A stretch of 64,000 nucleotides of DNA from Glandiceps talaboti (GCF_964340395.1 NC_135557.1:19851225-19915224), one strand, 5' to 3'; positions 11,249 through 23,441 are shown, numbered from the stretch's first letter. The notes: a model not told the origin generated them from the sequence alone. A program made the numbers and translations.

Positions 11249-12054
11249 GATTACCCTGGAAAGGCACTATCCGTAAATTCACAGGTGAAGGAACACAGCA
11301 TGGAACATTTAAACACCCTTGGGGACTATTCCATAGGAATAATGGAGACTTTGTTTTGTGTGATAATGGAAATAGGAGGATTTTAGTTTTGGACTTTGAA
11401 TTGAATTGTAAATGTATAATTCAGTTCAATTCATTTGATAAGTCATTCCATCCTATTGATGTCGTTGTGTCTAGTAATGATATATTCTATATTACTGATA
11501 GCTATAACAACAGTCTGGTGATTTGTACTGAGAAATGTAAAATTATCAAAGTTCTACAACTTACATATCAGGGTAAACGTATCAATCCCTGGGCTGTATG
11601 TCTGTCAATGGGATACATCTATATTATAGATAAGTGGAATGGTTGTGTATGTTGTATAGATGGTAATTCCTACAAAGTTATTAAATCATCACATCCACTG
11701 TCTGGTGGTGGTTGTCTCAACTCTATCTGTGTAAATACAAAGGGTCACATTATGATATCAGATGATTACAATCATTGTATACATATATTGGATAAAGATT
11801 TAAACCAACTCACAACACTGACCCATCAACTCTTACAGTCCCCTAAAGGACTCTGTCTGGATCAGTTTGATAATTTGTATGTGTGTGAAGGTAATGACGA
11901 GGAAGGCAAACTGTTGAAATTTAATTCACAGGGTGAATTTGTGTCACAAATAGCTGACAGTGAAGTGTATGACCCTGACAGCATTGTTGTTACAGATGAC
12001 ATCATTGCATGGACAGAGTTTCATGGTCACTGTGTAAAGATATTGTACCGTTAA
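11249..12054 (+). CDS. Gene A last exon: six-bladed NHL-type beta-propeller
   Basis: Terminal exon, phase 1 acceptor (TTATTCCAG), 268 residues including the junction Gly, stop TAA at 12052. Six NHL-like repeats begin at about residues 23 (HPWGLF), 68 (HPIDVV), 113 (NPWAVC), 156 (CLNSIC), 198 (SPKGLC) and 242 (DPDSIV), spaced by about 44 residues. Each has the pattern hydrophobic-G/D-x-hydrophobic-x-hydrophobic-x-D-x-x-N. Six blades suffice for a closed propeller. NHL propellers usually bind proteins or RNA, as in TRIM-NHL proteins, but no RING, B-box or filamin domain is present here; the partner domains are SH3s. The stop codon lies at the boundary of a MITE (see 12054). Confidence 0.85.
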
Positions 12055-12422
12055 AACAGAGATGACAACATTGTAGAATATGAAATTCTAAATTTGATTT
12101 TGAACTTGAAAATGTTGAGATTTTTACATGCATAATTTTATTATGCAGTGATGTACATATTTCTAAAGACATAACATTATCATACTGGGATAAATGTTGT
12201 TATTTTGTGATAAAATTGTGACTAAAAGTTTCTATTTTGGATCAGAATTTGAGTTTACCTTGTATAAAATCGATCGGTTGGTAACTACAAGGCATATTTT
12301 TGAATTTTGAATTTTTTAATCATTTTTTATATCACAGCACACAACAACACTGACCGGCTAATACACTATAGACCGGTAAACGTTATATCGTGTAGAATGT
12401 GATTAGGTTGTCATCTCTGTTT
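12054..12422. mobile_element. TA-flanked MITE in the gene A 3' end
   Basis: Perfect 16-bp terminal inverted repeats (AAACAGAGATGACAAC at 12054-12069 and its reverse complement at 12407-12422), each flanked outside by TA, enclose about 370 bp with no open frame. TA duplication and short inverted ends fit a Tc1/mariner-type non-autonomous element. The left TA plus the first A of the repeat form the TAA stop of the NHL exon. Confidence 0.65.
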
Positions 12423-12424
12423 TA

Positions 12425-13330
12425 TATTTTGATGTATGCAAGACATGTAAATTGTCTTACCTGTACTTTGACTGAAGTGTTTCACACTTATTTCAGGTAA
12501 AAATTCCACTCGATGTCAGTTTTTATCGCTAGATTTAGCGATTCTTTACCACAGCGACGCAGTACAGTGCCTACAGTAGTGTGGTACTGGAGAACTAATC
12601 CCTCACAGGTCTCATCCGACAGAGGGCGATATTCATCACAGACTAACAATCCTTCACACACAGACGACACGCTTCGTGTAGGTGACGATCTTGCGTTTTT
12701 ATAGAATGTACAGTTTTGTTATGTATTTGTCTCTGTTTTCAGGGATTTTTTTTAATTCTGATTAAATTTAATTTAATTATTGTTCTATCTTTTCATAGAT
12801 TTTAATGAGATGTTTTGATCACATTTTAGTGGAAAATAAAACCCCTCGTGACAGACAAACAGCGTTTTTATGAAATGGGGAAATTGAAAGTACAATGACC
12901 GCTGTTTTAATTCAACATTTTGTAATGTATAATTTGTACTTTATCGATAAAACTAGTCAACTTTATCAACTTTAATTTATAGCAATAGATGAAGGATGTG
13001 ATTAAAAGTGAACGACATCTAGTCAATTGTTTATATTCAGTGACTATTTTACAAGAGATAACATCTAGTCAGTTGTTTGTATTCAGTGGCTATTTTGCAA
13101 GAGATAACATCTAGTCAATTGTTTATATTTAGTAACTATTTTGCAAGAGATATCACTTATACTGTGTACAACACAATGTACTAATAGAGGCATAAACTTT
13201 GCAAAGAAAGTGATTTTTGTTTTATTTTTATATGTAATCTATATTTATTCAGAGATATGTCATGAAAACATTAGTTGTGATTCTAACACATATATAGAAT
13301 GTTAATAAAGTTGATAAATGTTCTCAAATA
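12425..13330 (+). other. Probable 3' UTR of gene A
   Basis: AT-rich and non-coding. It holds two AATAAA hexamers (12835 and 13304) and three copies of a 46-bp tandem repeat beginning ACATCTAGTCA at 13015, 13061 and 13107. Confidence 0.6.
13304..13309 (+). promoter_or_regulatory. Candidate polyadenylation signal of gene A
   Basis: AATAAA about 1.25 kb after the stop; an alternative AATAAA lies at 12835. Which one is used cannot be told from sequence. Confidence 0.5.
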
Positions 13331-13811
13331 TATTTTCTATCTTCATGTCTGTTTTGTTGTTTTCTAATTAGATGTCATTCCCCTTTTTTTTTTCGTTCAG
13401 CCCTGGAAAATGGGAGTGACCTAAGGGGCCTTTGTCTATGGCGTAGAATGCCTGCCAATATGCGATAATGCGATGACTACATGTAATACTGTGATGACTA
13501 CATGTAATACTGCATGCAATGACTACATGAGATGACTACATATGCAATGAATATATGCAATATGACTACATGAGATGACTACTTGCGATATGACTACATG
13601 AGTCATCCCATCACTCTCTGTATAGAAAACAAAAACAAATCTAGTATAACCCCATGAGTATCTGTTTATTTGCTGGTTTATTTAATTATTTTATTTGCCG
13701 TTCGTTTGTTTGCTTGTTCATTTGTCATTTATTTGATAGTTTATTTATGTATTTGTTTGTTTGTTTTGGGTTTTTTGTCACATGATACAACTTGGACCTG
13801 GACGAAGGCAC

Positions 13812-13905
13812 TTGGAAATTTCAAAACATCAATTAGAACATGTGCGTTCCCTGTTCTTCCCATGGCAGAAAATTGCTGATATGCTTCGAGTGAGTGTTTC
13901 GACTA
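13812..13905 (+). pseudogene. Helix-turn-helix fragment inside a 20-bp inverted repeat
   Basis: About 31 codons reading LEHVRSLFFPWQKIADMLRV then SVSTIQ before a TGA. This matches the general form of resolvase/integrase-type HTH segments (LR.L.F.W..IA..L.VS.STL). It is enclosed by a perfect 20-bp inverted repeat (13787-13806 and 13933-13952, ACAACTTGGACCTGGACGAA). No catalytic domain follows. Confidence 0.4.
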
Positions 13906-14249
13906 TTCAATGAAGACGAAAGGCGCCTTGAATTCGTCCAGGTCCAAGTTGTATCGATGTTACGTGCTACATGTATAATATGGGAAGGTAGTCCCATTGG
14001 ATTGGGCGCTCCTCTTGCTAAGTCATCCAAAACCAAAGACAAAGTCCCTGTGGCATCAAACATTCGAAACTTAACTTCATATAGATCGTCTGTCGATCCT
14101 AAATTCAGGGGAGACTGAAAAACTCAAACAACTGATTTTAGATTCATAAAAAATTGGTAGAATCCTCCTTGATTCCTTTCTCGAAAGGCAACCCGCGGAA
14201 CACCACTGTGGGCCGCCACTTTGAATAAGAAATCTCGCGCAAAGGATTA

Positions 14250-14850
14250 TAGGGGCAAAATTAATTCAACACATACACAAAATTAATTCAGCACATACAT
14301 AAAATTAATTTGGGAGATACACAAAATTAATTCAGGACATACTCAAAATTAATTCGGGGCATACATAGATTAATTCAGCACATACAAAAAATTAATTCGG
14401 GACATAAATAAAGATGATTCGGCACATACATAAAACTAATTCCAGGAATACATAAACCTAATTCAAGGAATACATAAAATGAATTCAGGACTACATAAAA
14501 TTAAGACCGGTACATAAAATTAATCGAAAACACATTAAATTAATTCAAGGAATACATAAACCTAATTCAAGGAATACATAAAATTAATTCAAGACTACAT
14601 AAAATTAAGACCGGTACATAAAATTAATCAAAAACACATTAAATTAATTCAAGGAATACATAAACCTAATTCAAGGAATACATAAAATTAATTCAAGACT
14701 ACATAAAATTAAGACCGGTACATAAAATTAATCAAAAACACATTAAATTAATTCAAGGAATACATAAAATCAATTGTATACTACATAACAGTGCATACAA
14801 TTAATCAAAACACATTTAAATAATTCAAGGAATACATAATATTAATTACA
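14250..14850. repeat. AT-rich tandem repeat with 104-bp higher-order period
   Basis: Built from short units of the form ACATAAAATTAATTC. A higher-order unit marked by GACCGGTACATAAAATTAAT recurs at 14505, 14609 and 14713, an exact 104-bp spacing. Outer copies are degenerate. Confidence 0.8.
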
Positions 14851-15289
14851 ACAGTAGTTTTATTATTTCTAAATAATCATGATAATTGTGACCAGAATGG
14901 CCCCACTTTCTAGAATGGTTACACACTTCCGTTTGAAGCCATCAAAGTTTCTATCATTTAGTGATAGCAGGTTTACCAGTAAGGAATGAACACTTGGAGG
15001 CTGTGGTCGACGTGGAAGCCATGGGCAGACGCCAGACGAAAACAATTCAGCACGAGACAACGGAGGCCACATGTATTGACCGCTTCATTCTTGACCTGTT
15101 CCTTCTTGTTAGACAGTACTCCCTAGCTTGTTTCATATTAATAATTGCATTATGCATTGTATTTCGACAAAAAGTCACCACATATCATGTCACCATCTCC
15201 CATCGCAGTATTGCTTGTTGTCATTGAATAATCTACGAATGGCATAACGTTATTACAAAATCGCCGCATATCATGTCATCATCTCGCAT

Positions 15290-15800
15290 CGCACTATTTA
15301 ATGTAGTCATCTCATGTAGTCATATCGCATGTAGTCATCTCATGTAGTCATATCGCATGTAGTCATCTCATGTAGTCATATCGCATGTAGTCATCTCATG
15401 TAGTCATATCGCATGTAGTCATCTCATGTAGTCATATCGCATGTAGTCATCTCATGTAGTCATATCGCATGTAGTCATCTCATGTAGTCATATCGCATGT
15501 AGTCATCTCATGTAGTCATATCGCATATAGTCATCTGATGTAGTCATATCGCACGTAGTCATCTCATGTAGTCATATCACACGTAGTCATCTCATGTAGT
15601 CATATCGCATGTAGTCATCTCATGTAGTCATATCGCATGTAGTCATCTCATGTAGTCATATTGCATGTAGTCATCTCATGTTGTCGTATCGCATGTAGTC
15701 ATTGCATGTAGTCATATCGCATGTAGTCATCTCATTTAGTCATATCGCATATAGTCATTGCATGTAGTCATCGCATGTAGCCATTGCACATGTAGTCATC
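15290..15800. repeat. 28-bp satellite, right arm of the foldback element
   Basis: Alternating CATGTAGTCATCT and CATGTAGTCATATCG half-units give a 28-bp period (TCG at 15325, then 15353 and so on). About 16-18 units, degenerating to the right. Confidence 0.9.
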
Positions 15801-15842
15801 GCAGTATTGTATGTAGTCATTGCAGTATTGCAGTACGCCATA

Positions 15843-17339
15843 CTTAGTCATTAATGGACAATTAATGACGAAGCTTTTAGTTCTAATGAATCATTTGCAT
15901 ATGTAACTCTTTCCAATAGAGGTCAAAACAGTCCTGTATACTAATAACTGAAAATGTATGTCCATTATCTAATATTAATTAACCGATTTCAAAAAAGTAA
16001 CTTAGAAACATGACTTATAAGTAATAAGAACTCTTCCTTGTGGTACAAGAAAATATTATTACTGTTTTACCGATATGATGAACGCGTTTAAGGATAACTT
16101 GGTTCTGACAACACATAAGCAAGTTTGTGTCCTAATTTGCTTGGTTAAAGTGAAGGTAAAGATTTACCAAGCTGTTTATATGAAAATATTACTCATTAGT
16201 ATGCATGTATATTATTCTTGATGTATTCAAGTAATACCCAACAAAACATGATCAACATTTCTACATGTGACAATACAGAATGCTGATCAGAACATCAGTT
16301 TACATAGACATGTCGTACACTTTCTCTCACAATATGAATAGACAATATGAATAGACAATGTGAATAGACAATATGAATAGACTATAATGGTAAAACATTT
16401 ATTATACTATAGTCTTTTTTAATTATTCAATTGTATCATCGACTTGGATATTATTTCTACTATTGTCAAAGTACCACGTGACATTCTTAGAAGGAAAGGT
16501 ATTAACATCCCACGTTACAGTCCCACGATTAACGAATACAGGAAATTGAACTACATATTTCTTGAACGACTAGTCATACCGCCACCTAGGAGTCCGATGT
16601 AACTATGAAATCTGTCATTCTATAGTCTTATTACAGAATAACCGCTGGTGGCTCACTTTTTTTCTGGCAACCTCAGCACCACATACGCAAGCGTAGGTCT
16701 AAAAATATTCTGTAATTATAATTGGTATAATAAGCTAATCAAGAACATGCCCCTTGCTGAAATAACAAGATGGTGATTTCGATTGTGAATATTTTATTTC
16801 CACATGATTTCTATGAAATGTCTACAAAGTTGGAATGAAAACTGAGAGTAATTGTAAATCGATAATTGATTGTCCGAAACCAATTACGATCTTGAGTCGA
16901 AATATCAAATTCTCCAAGAAGTGCGCCACCAAAGTTGAATCCAGGTAGCTATGACTACATTTGATAAAGGAGACGATACCTCGCTAATTATTTACTAAGT
17001 TCAACGGTCTGTACTATATAACCTTTCAAATTCAAAGTATTTTTCTATTATAATATCACATATATTGACATTCTTGTCTCAGTAATCTCAAATTTCTGTT
17101 GATCTGATCAAGTTTCCATAATTCATGAATGTTCATCTAATTCAAACACCATGGTGATATGATATGATAACTTATATCTGATAAGATAGGGACACATATT
17201 CAATATATTATTTGCAAAGTGATTTGGAGATTAAAGTAAATTCACAATGGGATGGAGGCGTGAAGTTTGACCTCAGAACACTAAAGTCCACTGAGATGAT
17301 AAACACATGATGAGTCTATTCGTACAACGCTTATCATAC
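15843..17339. other. Non-coding stretch, no gene seen
   Basis: The only structure seen is four copies of a 13-bp unit (CAATATGAATAGA) at about 16330-16381. No convincing exon or TE coding sequence. Confidence 0.4.
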
Positions 17340-17344
17340 CATGA

Positions 17345-17660
17345 CCAGCTACATCGTACATGGGATAGTTCGTTGACACGGATCAGTTAATTTGTGTATG
17401 TGACGTATACTTTATTCCTACCTGATTTACAACGAAGTCCGAAGTTTACATTCAGACAGACGGTCCATGGACAGAAGACCATTTGTGTAGTGTGCTGTAT
17501 CACGAACACCATTTGTGTAGTGTCCTGTATCACGAACACCATTTGTGTAGTGTCCTGTCTCACGAACACCTGTCATCATATATGGATTACATCGCCCAAT
17601 CGCATCTGACGAAGTCGACAAATCCCCGTAATACTGATTTCAGGTAAGATCTACTGTCAA
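17345..17660 (+). other. Candidate 5' non-coding exon, copy 1
   Basis: Shares with 22368-22680 the block TAGTTCGTTGACACG near its start and TTCAGGTAAGAT (a good donor) near its end, with partly similar sequence between. Two such copies on the + strand upstream of gene B could be alternative first exons, but the open frame before the donor is not in the phase used by gene B, so any role would be as UTR. Confidence 0.3.
17478..17570. repeat. 30-bp tandem repeat, three copies
   Basis: Unit ACCATTTGTGTAGTGTCCTG followed by TATCACGAAC, at 17478, 17508 and 17538, with one or two mismatches. Confidence 0.9.
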
Positions 17661-17813
17661 CAGAATAAATTTTTTAAATCTTGTTACGGCATGTCCAGCA
17701 TAGTTTCCAGTACTTCAAACTGTAATAGTATATATATGTGTGTGTGTGTGTCGTACGTGATACCAACAGTACACGCCTGTAAATAATATCACTGTGGACT
17801 GAATGCACGCGCG

Positions 17814-17898
<85 letters not shown>
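17814..17898. repeat. (CA)n microsatellite
   Basis: Uninterrupted CA array of about 42 units; a short TG array lies at 17737-17751. Confidence 0.97.
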
Positions 17899-17900
<2 letters not shown>

Positions 17901-18561
17901 ACGTTTGCATAGCTTTTCACATCACAAACACGAGTTTGATATTAAAATCTGTATCGACTTGGTGTGATTGCAATTTTAAGTCTATCACCTTTGAGTTTGC
18001 GCAGAAAGATTTTTTATTGTGTTTTTGAACGTGTTTAATCATTGTTTAATTCTGCCGAGTTCCTCTGTCAGAATAGAATGATTTACATGTACCATATAGC
18101 AGGGTCGATGTTAAAGTTTCGCATCCTAGCGGTCTTTTGGATTCCATTAGTCTGCGTTGTGATGTAGCTACAGGGTTTTTTATATATGTTTATTTATTTT
18201 GGGGTAAATTTTCATGTAAAAATGTTACCAACCTTCAAAACATTTCAAACTTCTCTGAAAATAATGGTTACACATTGGTTTGATATAGCAATTCTAATAT
18301 AAGATACTGGTATTGAATCTTTACCAATCAATTTTGATCGCGAGAAAAAATATGACGTCACTCTCATCATTGGATCTATAAACCACATATCAAAGGTAAA
18401 TGCTTATGTAAAGAGCAGCACCAACGTGTGGAGTGCAGACGAAACCATTTTCTCGCGGGGACTTCTCTTAACAGATCTTAAATATTGGTGATATTGATTA
18501 CGGTGATACTATATCGCCTGCCAACAAATTAAAATCAAATGACACGGAACGCTATCAGAAA

Positions 18562-18563
<2 letters not shown>

Positions 18564-18614
<51 letters not shown>

Positions 18615-18702
18615 CGGACGGACGGACGGACTAACTGACTGACTGACTGGCTGACTGACTGATCAACTGACTGACTGACTGACTGACTGACTGACTGAGC
18701 AA
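18564..18702. repeat. (CAGA)n-(CGGA)n-(CTGA)n compound microsatellite
   Basis: CAGA array to about 18615, a short CGGA run, then CTGA/CTGG units to about 18700. Confidence 0.95.
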
Positions 18703-21370
18703 ATAACCACGGTCCCTAACAGGTGGTAAAATAACTTGAGCAAATATTCACGGTTTCCGGACACTTGTACACCGGAAATGAAAAATGAAAATAAAAACCA
18801 CCATAAAACATAAATCAAAGAAGCCATGGCATTATTGCCGAATACAAAGAAAAATATATCGAGTATGGAATGTAAAAATGAAATTATAATATTAACATAA
18901 TTATTCAAACGAATTTCATCGTAAAAGAGAAAGATGTAAAAGTAAAATAAAAATCAAATCATAATGTTCAAAAACTCAACCTCAAAAGAAAACGTGTCAA
19001 CAGTTATAAAAGGTTCAAATTCTATATTTATAAACAGAAATGAAGTGGAACAGATAAAAACTGAAATACAATTAAAAGTATGCTTCCTTATAGAGATAAA
19101 TGTAAACACTTCATTTACAAACCAGTATTGTTTGTCCATGTGATTGATCTTTACTAATCAATATCTTACTTGTTGACTTGATTCACAATCAGATTGATAG
19201 TATGTGATATCAGTAACTGAATAAATCAAATACGATGGATCAAAATAGAGTAAACAATTACTGGACACGGTTAAAGGTTTACGTGCATAGTTAAGCATAA
19301 AATCGGTCTCATCCATCAAAGCTCGTCATTAACTGTTAATTATTGTTTAGAAAACCAAACAAACAGACACCATGCTGACCGCATTCACCACCCAGACGCA
19401 TTATTACCATGATTGCAACCAAGGAAATGACCCTTATATGACCTCTCGACGTGATACAGTTGATCTGCTAACTATATTACCTGCCATCCCTTCGGGCATT
19501 AACTGGTTGCGCACACCACGAGCAAGTTTCAATTCAGGTTTACCTACTATGGTGTGAGCTTGTCTCCCATAACTTCTGCGAGATCTAGCTAAACATAGAC
19601 CGCCTGTGAGCTAAAATAGTATAATTATTCTTTTCGTTATTCTTAATCGATATATTGAGTAAATATTGTGAAATGGGACCCTCAACCATGAGTGAAATAA
19701 TACAACTAATTATATATGTGTTTCCCTGTCGTTAAATTTAAATCAACACTTAGCTGAAACTGAGGTATAATTTCTTCTAGATGGCGAACAATATATTCAC
19801 AGAAAACTTGAAATACCAATATTTTGAAATTGTCTAAGTTACTTTCGGGTATATTTTGTCTATACATATAGGGGTATAGTAAAACATAGAACTTGTGATT
19901 CACTAGAGCAATGATTTTTCGGTGCGGACCCACTGATCAATTTGATTTGATACATTGCACCATACTATATGTAGAGCTAAACAAATATGTTTACCCACAG
20001 TACAGGTGGTGATTCAACACTGTACAGATTGTGATGGTATGACGAGTATGTCAATTACAACTAATAAAGCAGCTACAAAACAAACTTTTCCCGTTGTAGA
20101 CACATGTAGTGCAAATATTAATGTTTCACAAAAGCTTAGTACTTGTCAATAAAAACACAACTGAAATGGATGGAGTAAAGGGAAATGTGCGTCATTTATG
20201 GGATAAGAAATAAAAATGGGAATACTACCAAAATAACTTTTGTCCTTGCCTCTGCCCCAGATAAACTATCATAAGTCTGTCCTAATTTTTAAATCAATTA
20301 ACCAGGCTTGTAGCCGTACTTTATAACTATCAGAAAATAACAATTTGACTGGTATGCTAGGCAGTATGTGGGGTGATACTTTTTACAGTTTTAAAAAGAG
20401 TTGACATGAAGGCAAGAAGGAAAATTTTATCGAAGATATAGAAGTTAAAATATGATACGAAAATTGCATTTTCCATAGACTGTAATTAGTTAAATACGAC
20501 ATTTATCGGGTGGAGTTTAAACAAAGACGTTGGTTTCTCACCAACGTATATCGTTTAAAGTAGTGAGTTTTTGTTTTTTTATCATTAACTATACTGTCTG
20601 TACTGAGCGGTGCTTATTAAGTCACGTGATTTGACAAGGTCATAGGAAGGGACACCAAGGTGATGATGTATAAAGTATTCAAAGTTAGTCAGTAGAATAT
20701 GTTATAGTGTAATATATCCATGCTCACTTAGTGACTTTATACATTTTTACTCAACCTAAAATACTTACATGAAACCTTAATTAAATCATTCTAAATAATG
20801 TGTTTTGTTTTCAGGTTATTTACAAGTTATACCAAGTTTCAATTCAATCAATTGCAAGTTGCTCCCATTATGCAACGAATAGTACGCTCTTAAACCATAT
20901 CATCTCACCTTGTGCCCCCTGAAAAGATATTATGTGATCGGATGAGTACTACGCCGGTATGTTAACATGTTGAAACACGTTAGCGGGATTTGGTGTGTCT
21001 GATACTGAGATGAACGGTACGGTGTGAGAAGATTACAAATTAGTGGCTTACGTGCTACACCATGATTTATTCAATAATTTGACCCGACCTAAAAATATCA
21101 AATGTATAGAATGTTTAACAAATCAGGAATTAGCGAAGTATAGGTATAAAATTACGATTACTCAGTATTTTGTATGACCCATGGTTTGTTTTGATGGGAG
21201 TACAGGATGCGAATCATAAACATTTAGCACGATGTGTTTATGTTTTAATAGTCACGTGATAGACTTATATTTGACGTTATGTTGATTAGTATCCAAATGA
21301 ATATTGTGATAATACTTGAACTATATTAATCTCTGAATATGGCAACATAACAGTTAAATGTAAGTAGTAG
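18703..21370. other. Non-coding stretch, no gene seen
   Basis: AT-rich. Short open frames (for example near 19372 and 19955) have no family resemblance and no paired splice sites with coding bias. No TE protein motif recognised. Confidence 0.4.
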
Positions 21371-22250
21371 GAGAGAATCTCATGGTATTGTGGTGTCTGT
21401 CATAATAGATTGAACCGAGAGAATCTCATGGTATTGTGGTGTCTGTCATAATAGATTGAATCGAGTGAATCTCATGGTAGTGTGGTGTCTGTCATAATAG
21501 ATTGAACCGAGTGAATCTCATGGTAGTGTGGTGTCTGTCATAATAGATTGAATCGAGTGAATCTCATGGTATTGTGGTGTCTGTCATAATAGATTGAACC
21601 GAGTGAATCTCGTGGTATTGTGGTGTCTGTCATAATAGATTGAACCGAGTGAATCTCATTGTATTGTGGTGTCTGTCATAATAGATTGAACCGAGTGAAT
21701 CTCATGGTATTGTGGTGTTTGTCATAATAGATTGAACCGAGAGAATATCATGGTATTGTGGTGTCTGTCATAATAGATTGAACCGAGTGAATCTCATGGT
21801 ATTGTGGTGTCTGTCATAATAGATTGAACCGAGAGAATATCATGGTATTGTGGTGTCTGTCATAATAGATTGAACCGAGTGAATCTCATGGTATTGTGGT
21901 GTTTGTCATAATAGATTGAACCGAGTGAATCTCATGGTATCGTGGTGTCTGTCATAATAGATTGAACCGAGAGAATCTCATGGTATTGTGGTGTTTGTCA
22001 TAATAGATTGAACCGAGTGAATCTCATGGCATTGTGGTGTCTGTCATAATAGATTGAACGGAGAGAATCTCATGGTATTGTGGTGTCTGTCATAATAGAT
22101 TGAACCGAGTGAATCTCATGGTATTGTGGTGTCTGTCATAATATATTTAACCGAGTGAATCTCATGGTATTGTGATGGCTGTCATACAAGATTGAACCGA
22201 GTGAATCTCATGGAATCGTGGTGTCTCTCATAATAGATTGAACCGAGAGG
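21371..22250. repeat. 46-bp minisatellite, about 19 copies
   Basis: Unit contains GAATCTCATGGTATTGTGGT, GTCTGTCATAATAGATTGAA and CCGAG(T/A). Starts at 21375, 21421 and 21467 fix the 46-bp period. Copies differ by a few substitutions (GAGAGAA versus GAGTGAA, CTG versus TTG), and homogenisation is strong except in the last three copies. Confidence 0.95.
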
Positions 22251-22367
22251 ATGACAATATTTCATATATGATTTAAATGCTGAAGAATCAACATTGTAGA
22301 CATCATATAATTGTTACGAATATCGTATGGAATGTAACGATTTTAAATTCGATGTTACAAAAGTTAC

Positions 22368-22680
22368 ATCGTATATAGTAGTTCGTTGACACGATTGAGT
22401 CCAGTGACAAAGTTCCTATATACTTTGACCAGTGTTCAATGTTTACGCTTTGCACCATACAACAACAACACCATATATGGTAGTTTGTTTGAAGGCAATG
22501 ACAACATAAAACAAAGTCAGATGTTTACACACTGACAGACTACTCGATGTCGTCGTCAGTGTAACCACTATGCTGTGTTCTCTCCATCTATGCAGCTTAG
22601 TCATTTATGTCTTCTTCATCGACCAATTGTACTGAGAATAAATAACTCCTTGGTATACTTCAGGTAAGATTACTTTTAAC
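22368..22680 (+). other. Candidate 5' non-coding exon, copy 2
   Basis: See copy 1 at 17345. It shares TAGTTCGTTGACACG at the start and TTCAGGTAAGAT at the end. No coding frame joins gene B in phase 1. Confidence 0.3.
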
Positions 22681-22771
22681 ATAGGTTCTATTCAAAACTG
22701 TGTCTTGTTTAAAAAAAGAAAAACGAAACTATTGACCAACAACGAAATGGACTATTCAAACATATCGTGTT

Positions 22772-22880
<109 letters not shown>

Positions 22881-22940
22881 TTTCATTCTTCTTTCGCCAA
22901 GTAGAGTGCTCAATCACCTTGGAGAGCTATCATACATAAA

Positions 22941-23441
22941 AATGAAAGAAGACGAGTCTGATATTACATAGTGGAATTACACTACGGACCGTTTCACCCG
23001 AAGGATCGTCAGGTGTAATAGTGTGGTTTAATAGTATTGGTTAGTTATACATCCTGCTTTAAGTACATAACTTATGTGTGTTCACTGACGGCTGTGTGTA
23101 CACAAAAAGATTGACAACAAAGGTTACGTATTATTAAGTAAGAACTTGTTAGCGTGCCGGCATTTACTGATTAATTCAGTTCTGCTGTTCAAGTTCGTTG
23201 ATTTGTCGGCAGTTATAATAAAATATTTTTCCCAGAGGCATAGTTGACATCGTTTGGTAACGTTAGAGTATGAGGAAGCCTGCTTGAGAACTGACCAGTG
23301 TACGTCGTAATTAATGTTGTTGTCTTTTAGGTGCCAAATGTATTTACTGAGTGCAGTGTCTTTCTTCTTGTGATCAAGTTTAAATGAAGACTTGTGGTTG
23401 TTAAACCTGCTTTTGAATTCTGTGTCACTAACGCCTATGTA
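22941..23441 (-). pseudogene. Penelope-like element, inverted 501-bp left arm
   Basis: Near-perfect reverse complement of 24382-24882: the GIY-YIG endonuclease C-terminus plus the terminal repeat with ribozyme, read on the - strand. The match stops abruptly at 23441 inside the codons for the endonuclease YIG motif, where the + strand copy begins with unrelated RT sequence. This partial inverted copy at the 5' side is typical of Penelope insertions. Confidence 0.85.
22974..23017 (-). ncRNA. Hammerhead ribozyme, Penelope left arm
   Basis: On the - strand: stem I UUACAC, core CUGACGA, stem II CC-UUCG-GG, GAAA, stem III CGG-U-CCG, then UA and the pairing strand GUGUAA. It is the mirror image of 24804-24847 and identical over the core. 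Confidence 0.85.

Larger units (their letters stand above)
13437..15842. mobile_element. Foldback-type element with satellite arms
   Basis: The ends are inverted (TATGGCGTA at 13437, TACGCCATA at 15834). Inside each end are tandem copies of an approximately 13-15-bp motif, GATGACTACATG on the left (about 13470-13605) and its reverse complement CATGTAGTCATC on the right (about 15290-15830), so the arms can fold together. The 1.7-kb centre holds an AT-rich tandem array and a fragment of a helix-turn-helix coding sequence. No intact transposase and no clear target duplication were found. Confidence 0.55.

Noticed and set aside
12488-12704. Open frames on both strands after the NHL exon
   Set aside because: Within the likely 3' UTR, no family resemblance, no paired splice sites in phase.
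15290-15800. CRISPR-like array
   Set aside because: The units are contiguous short tandem repeats without unique spacers, in an animal genome.
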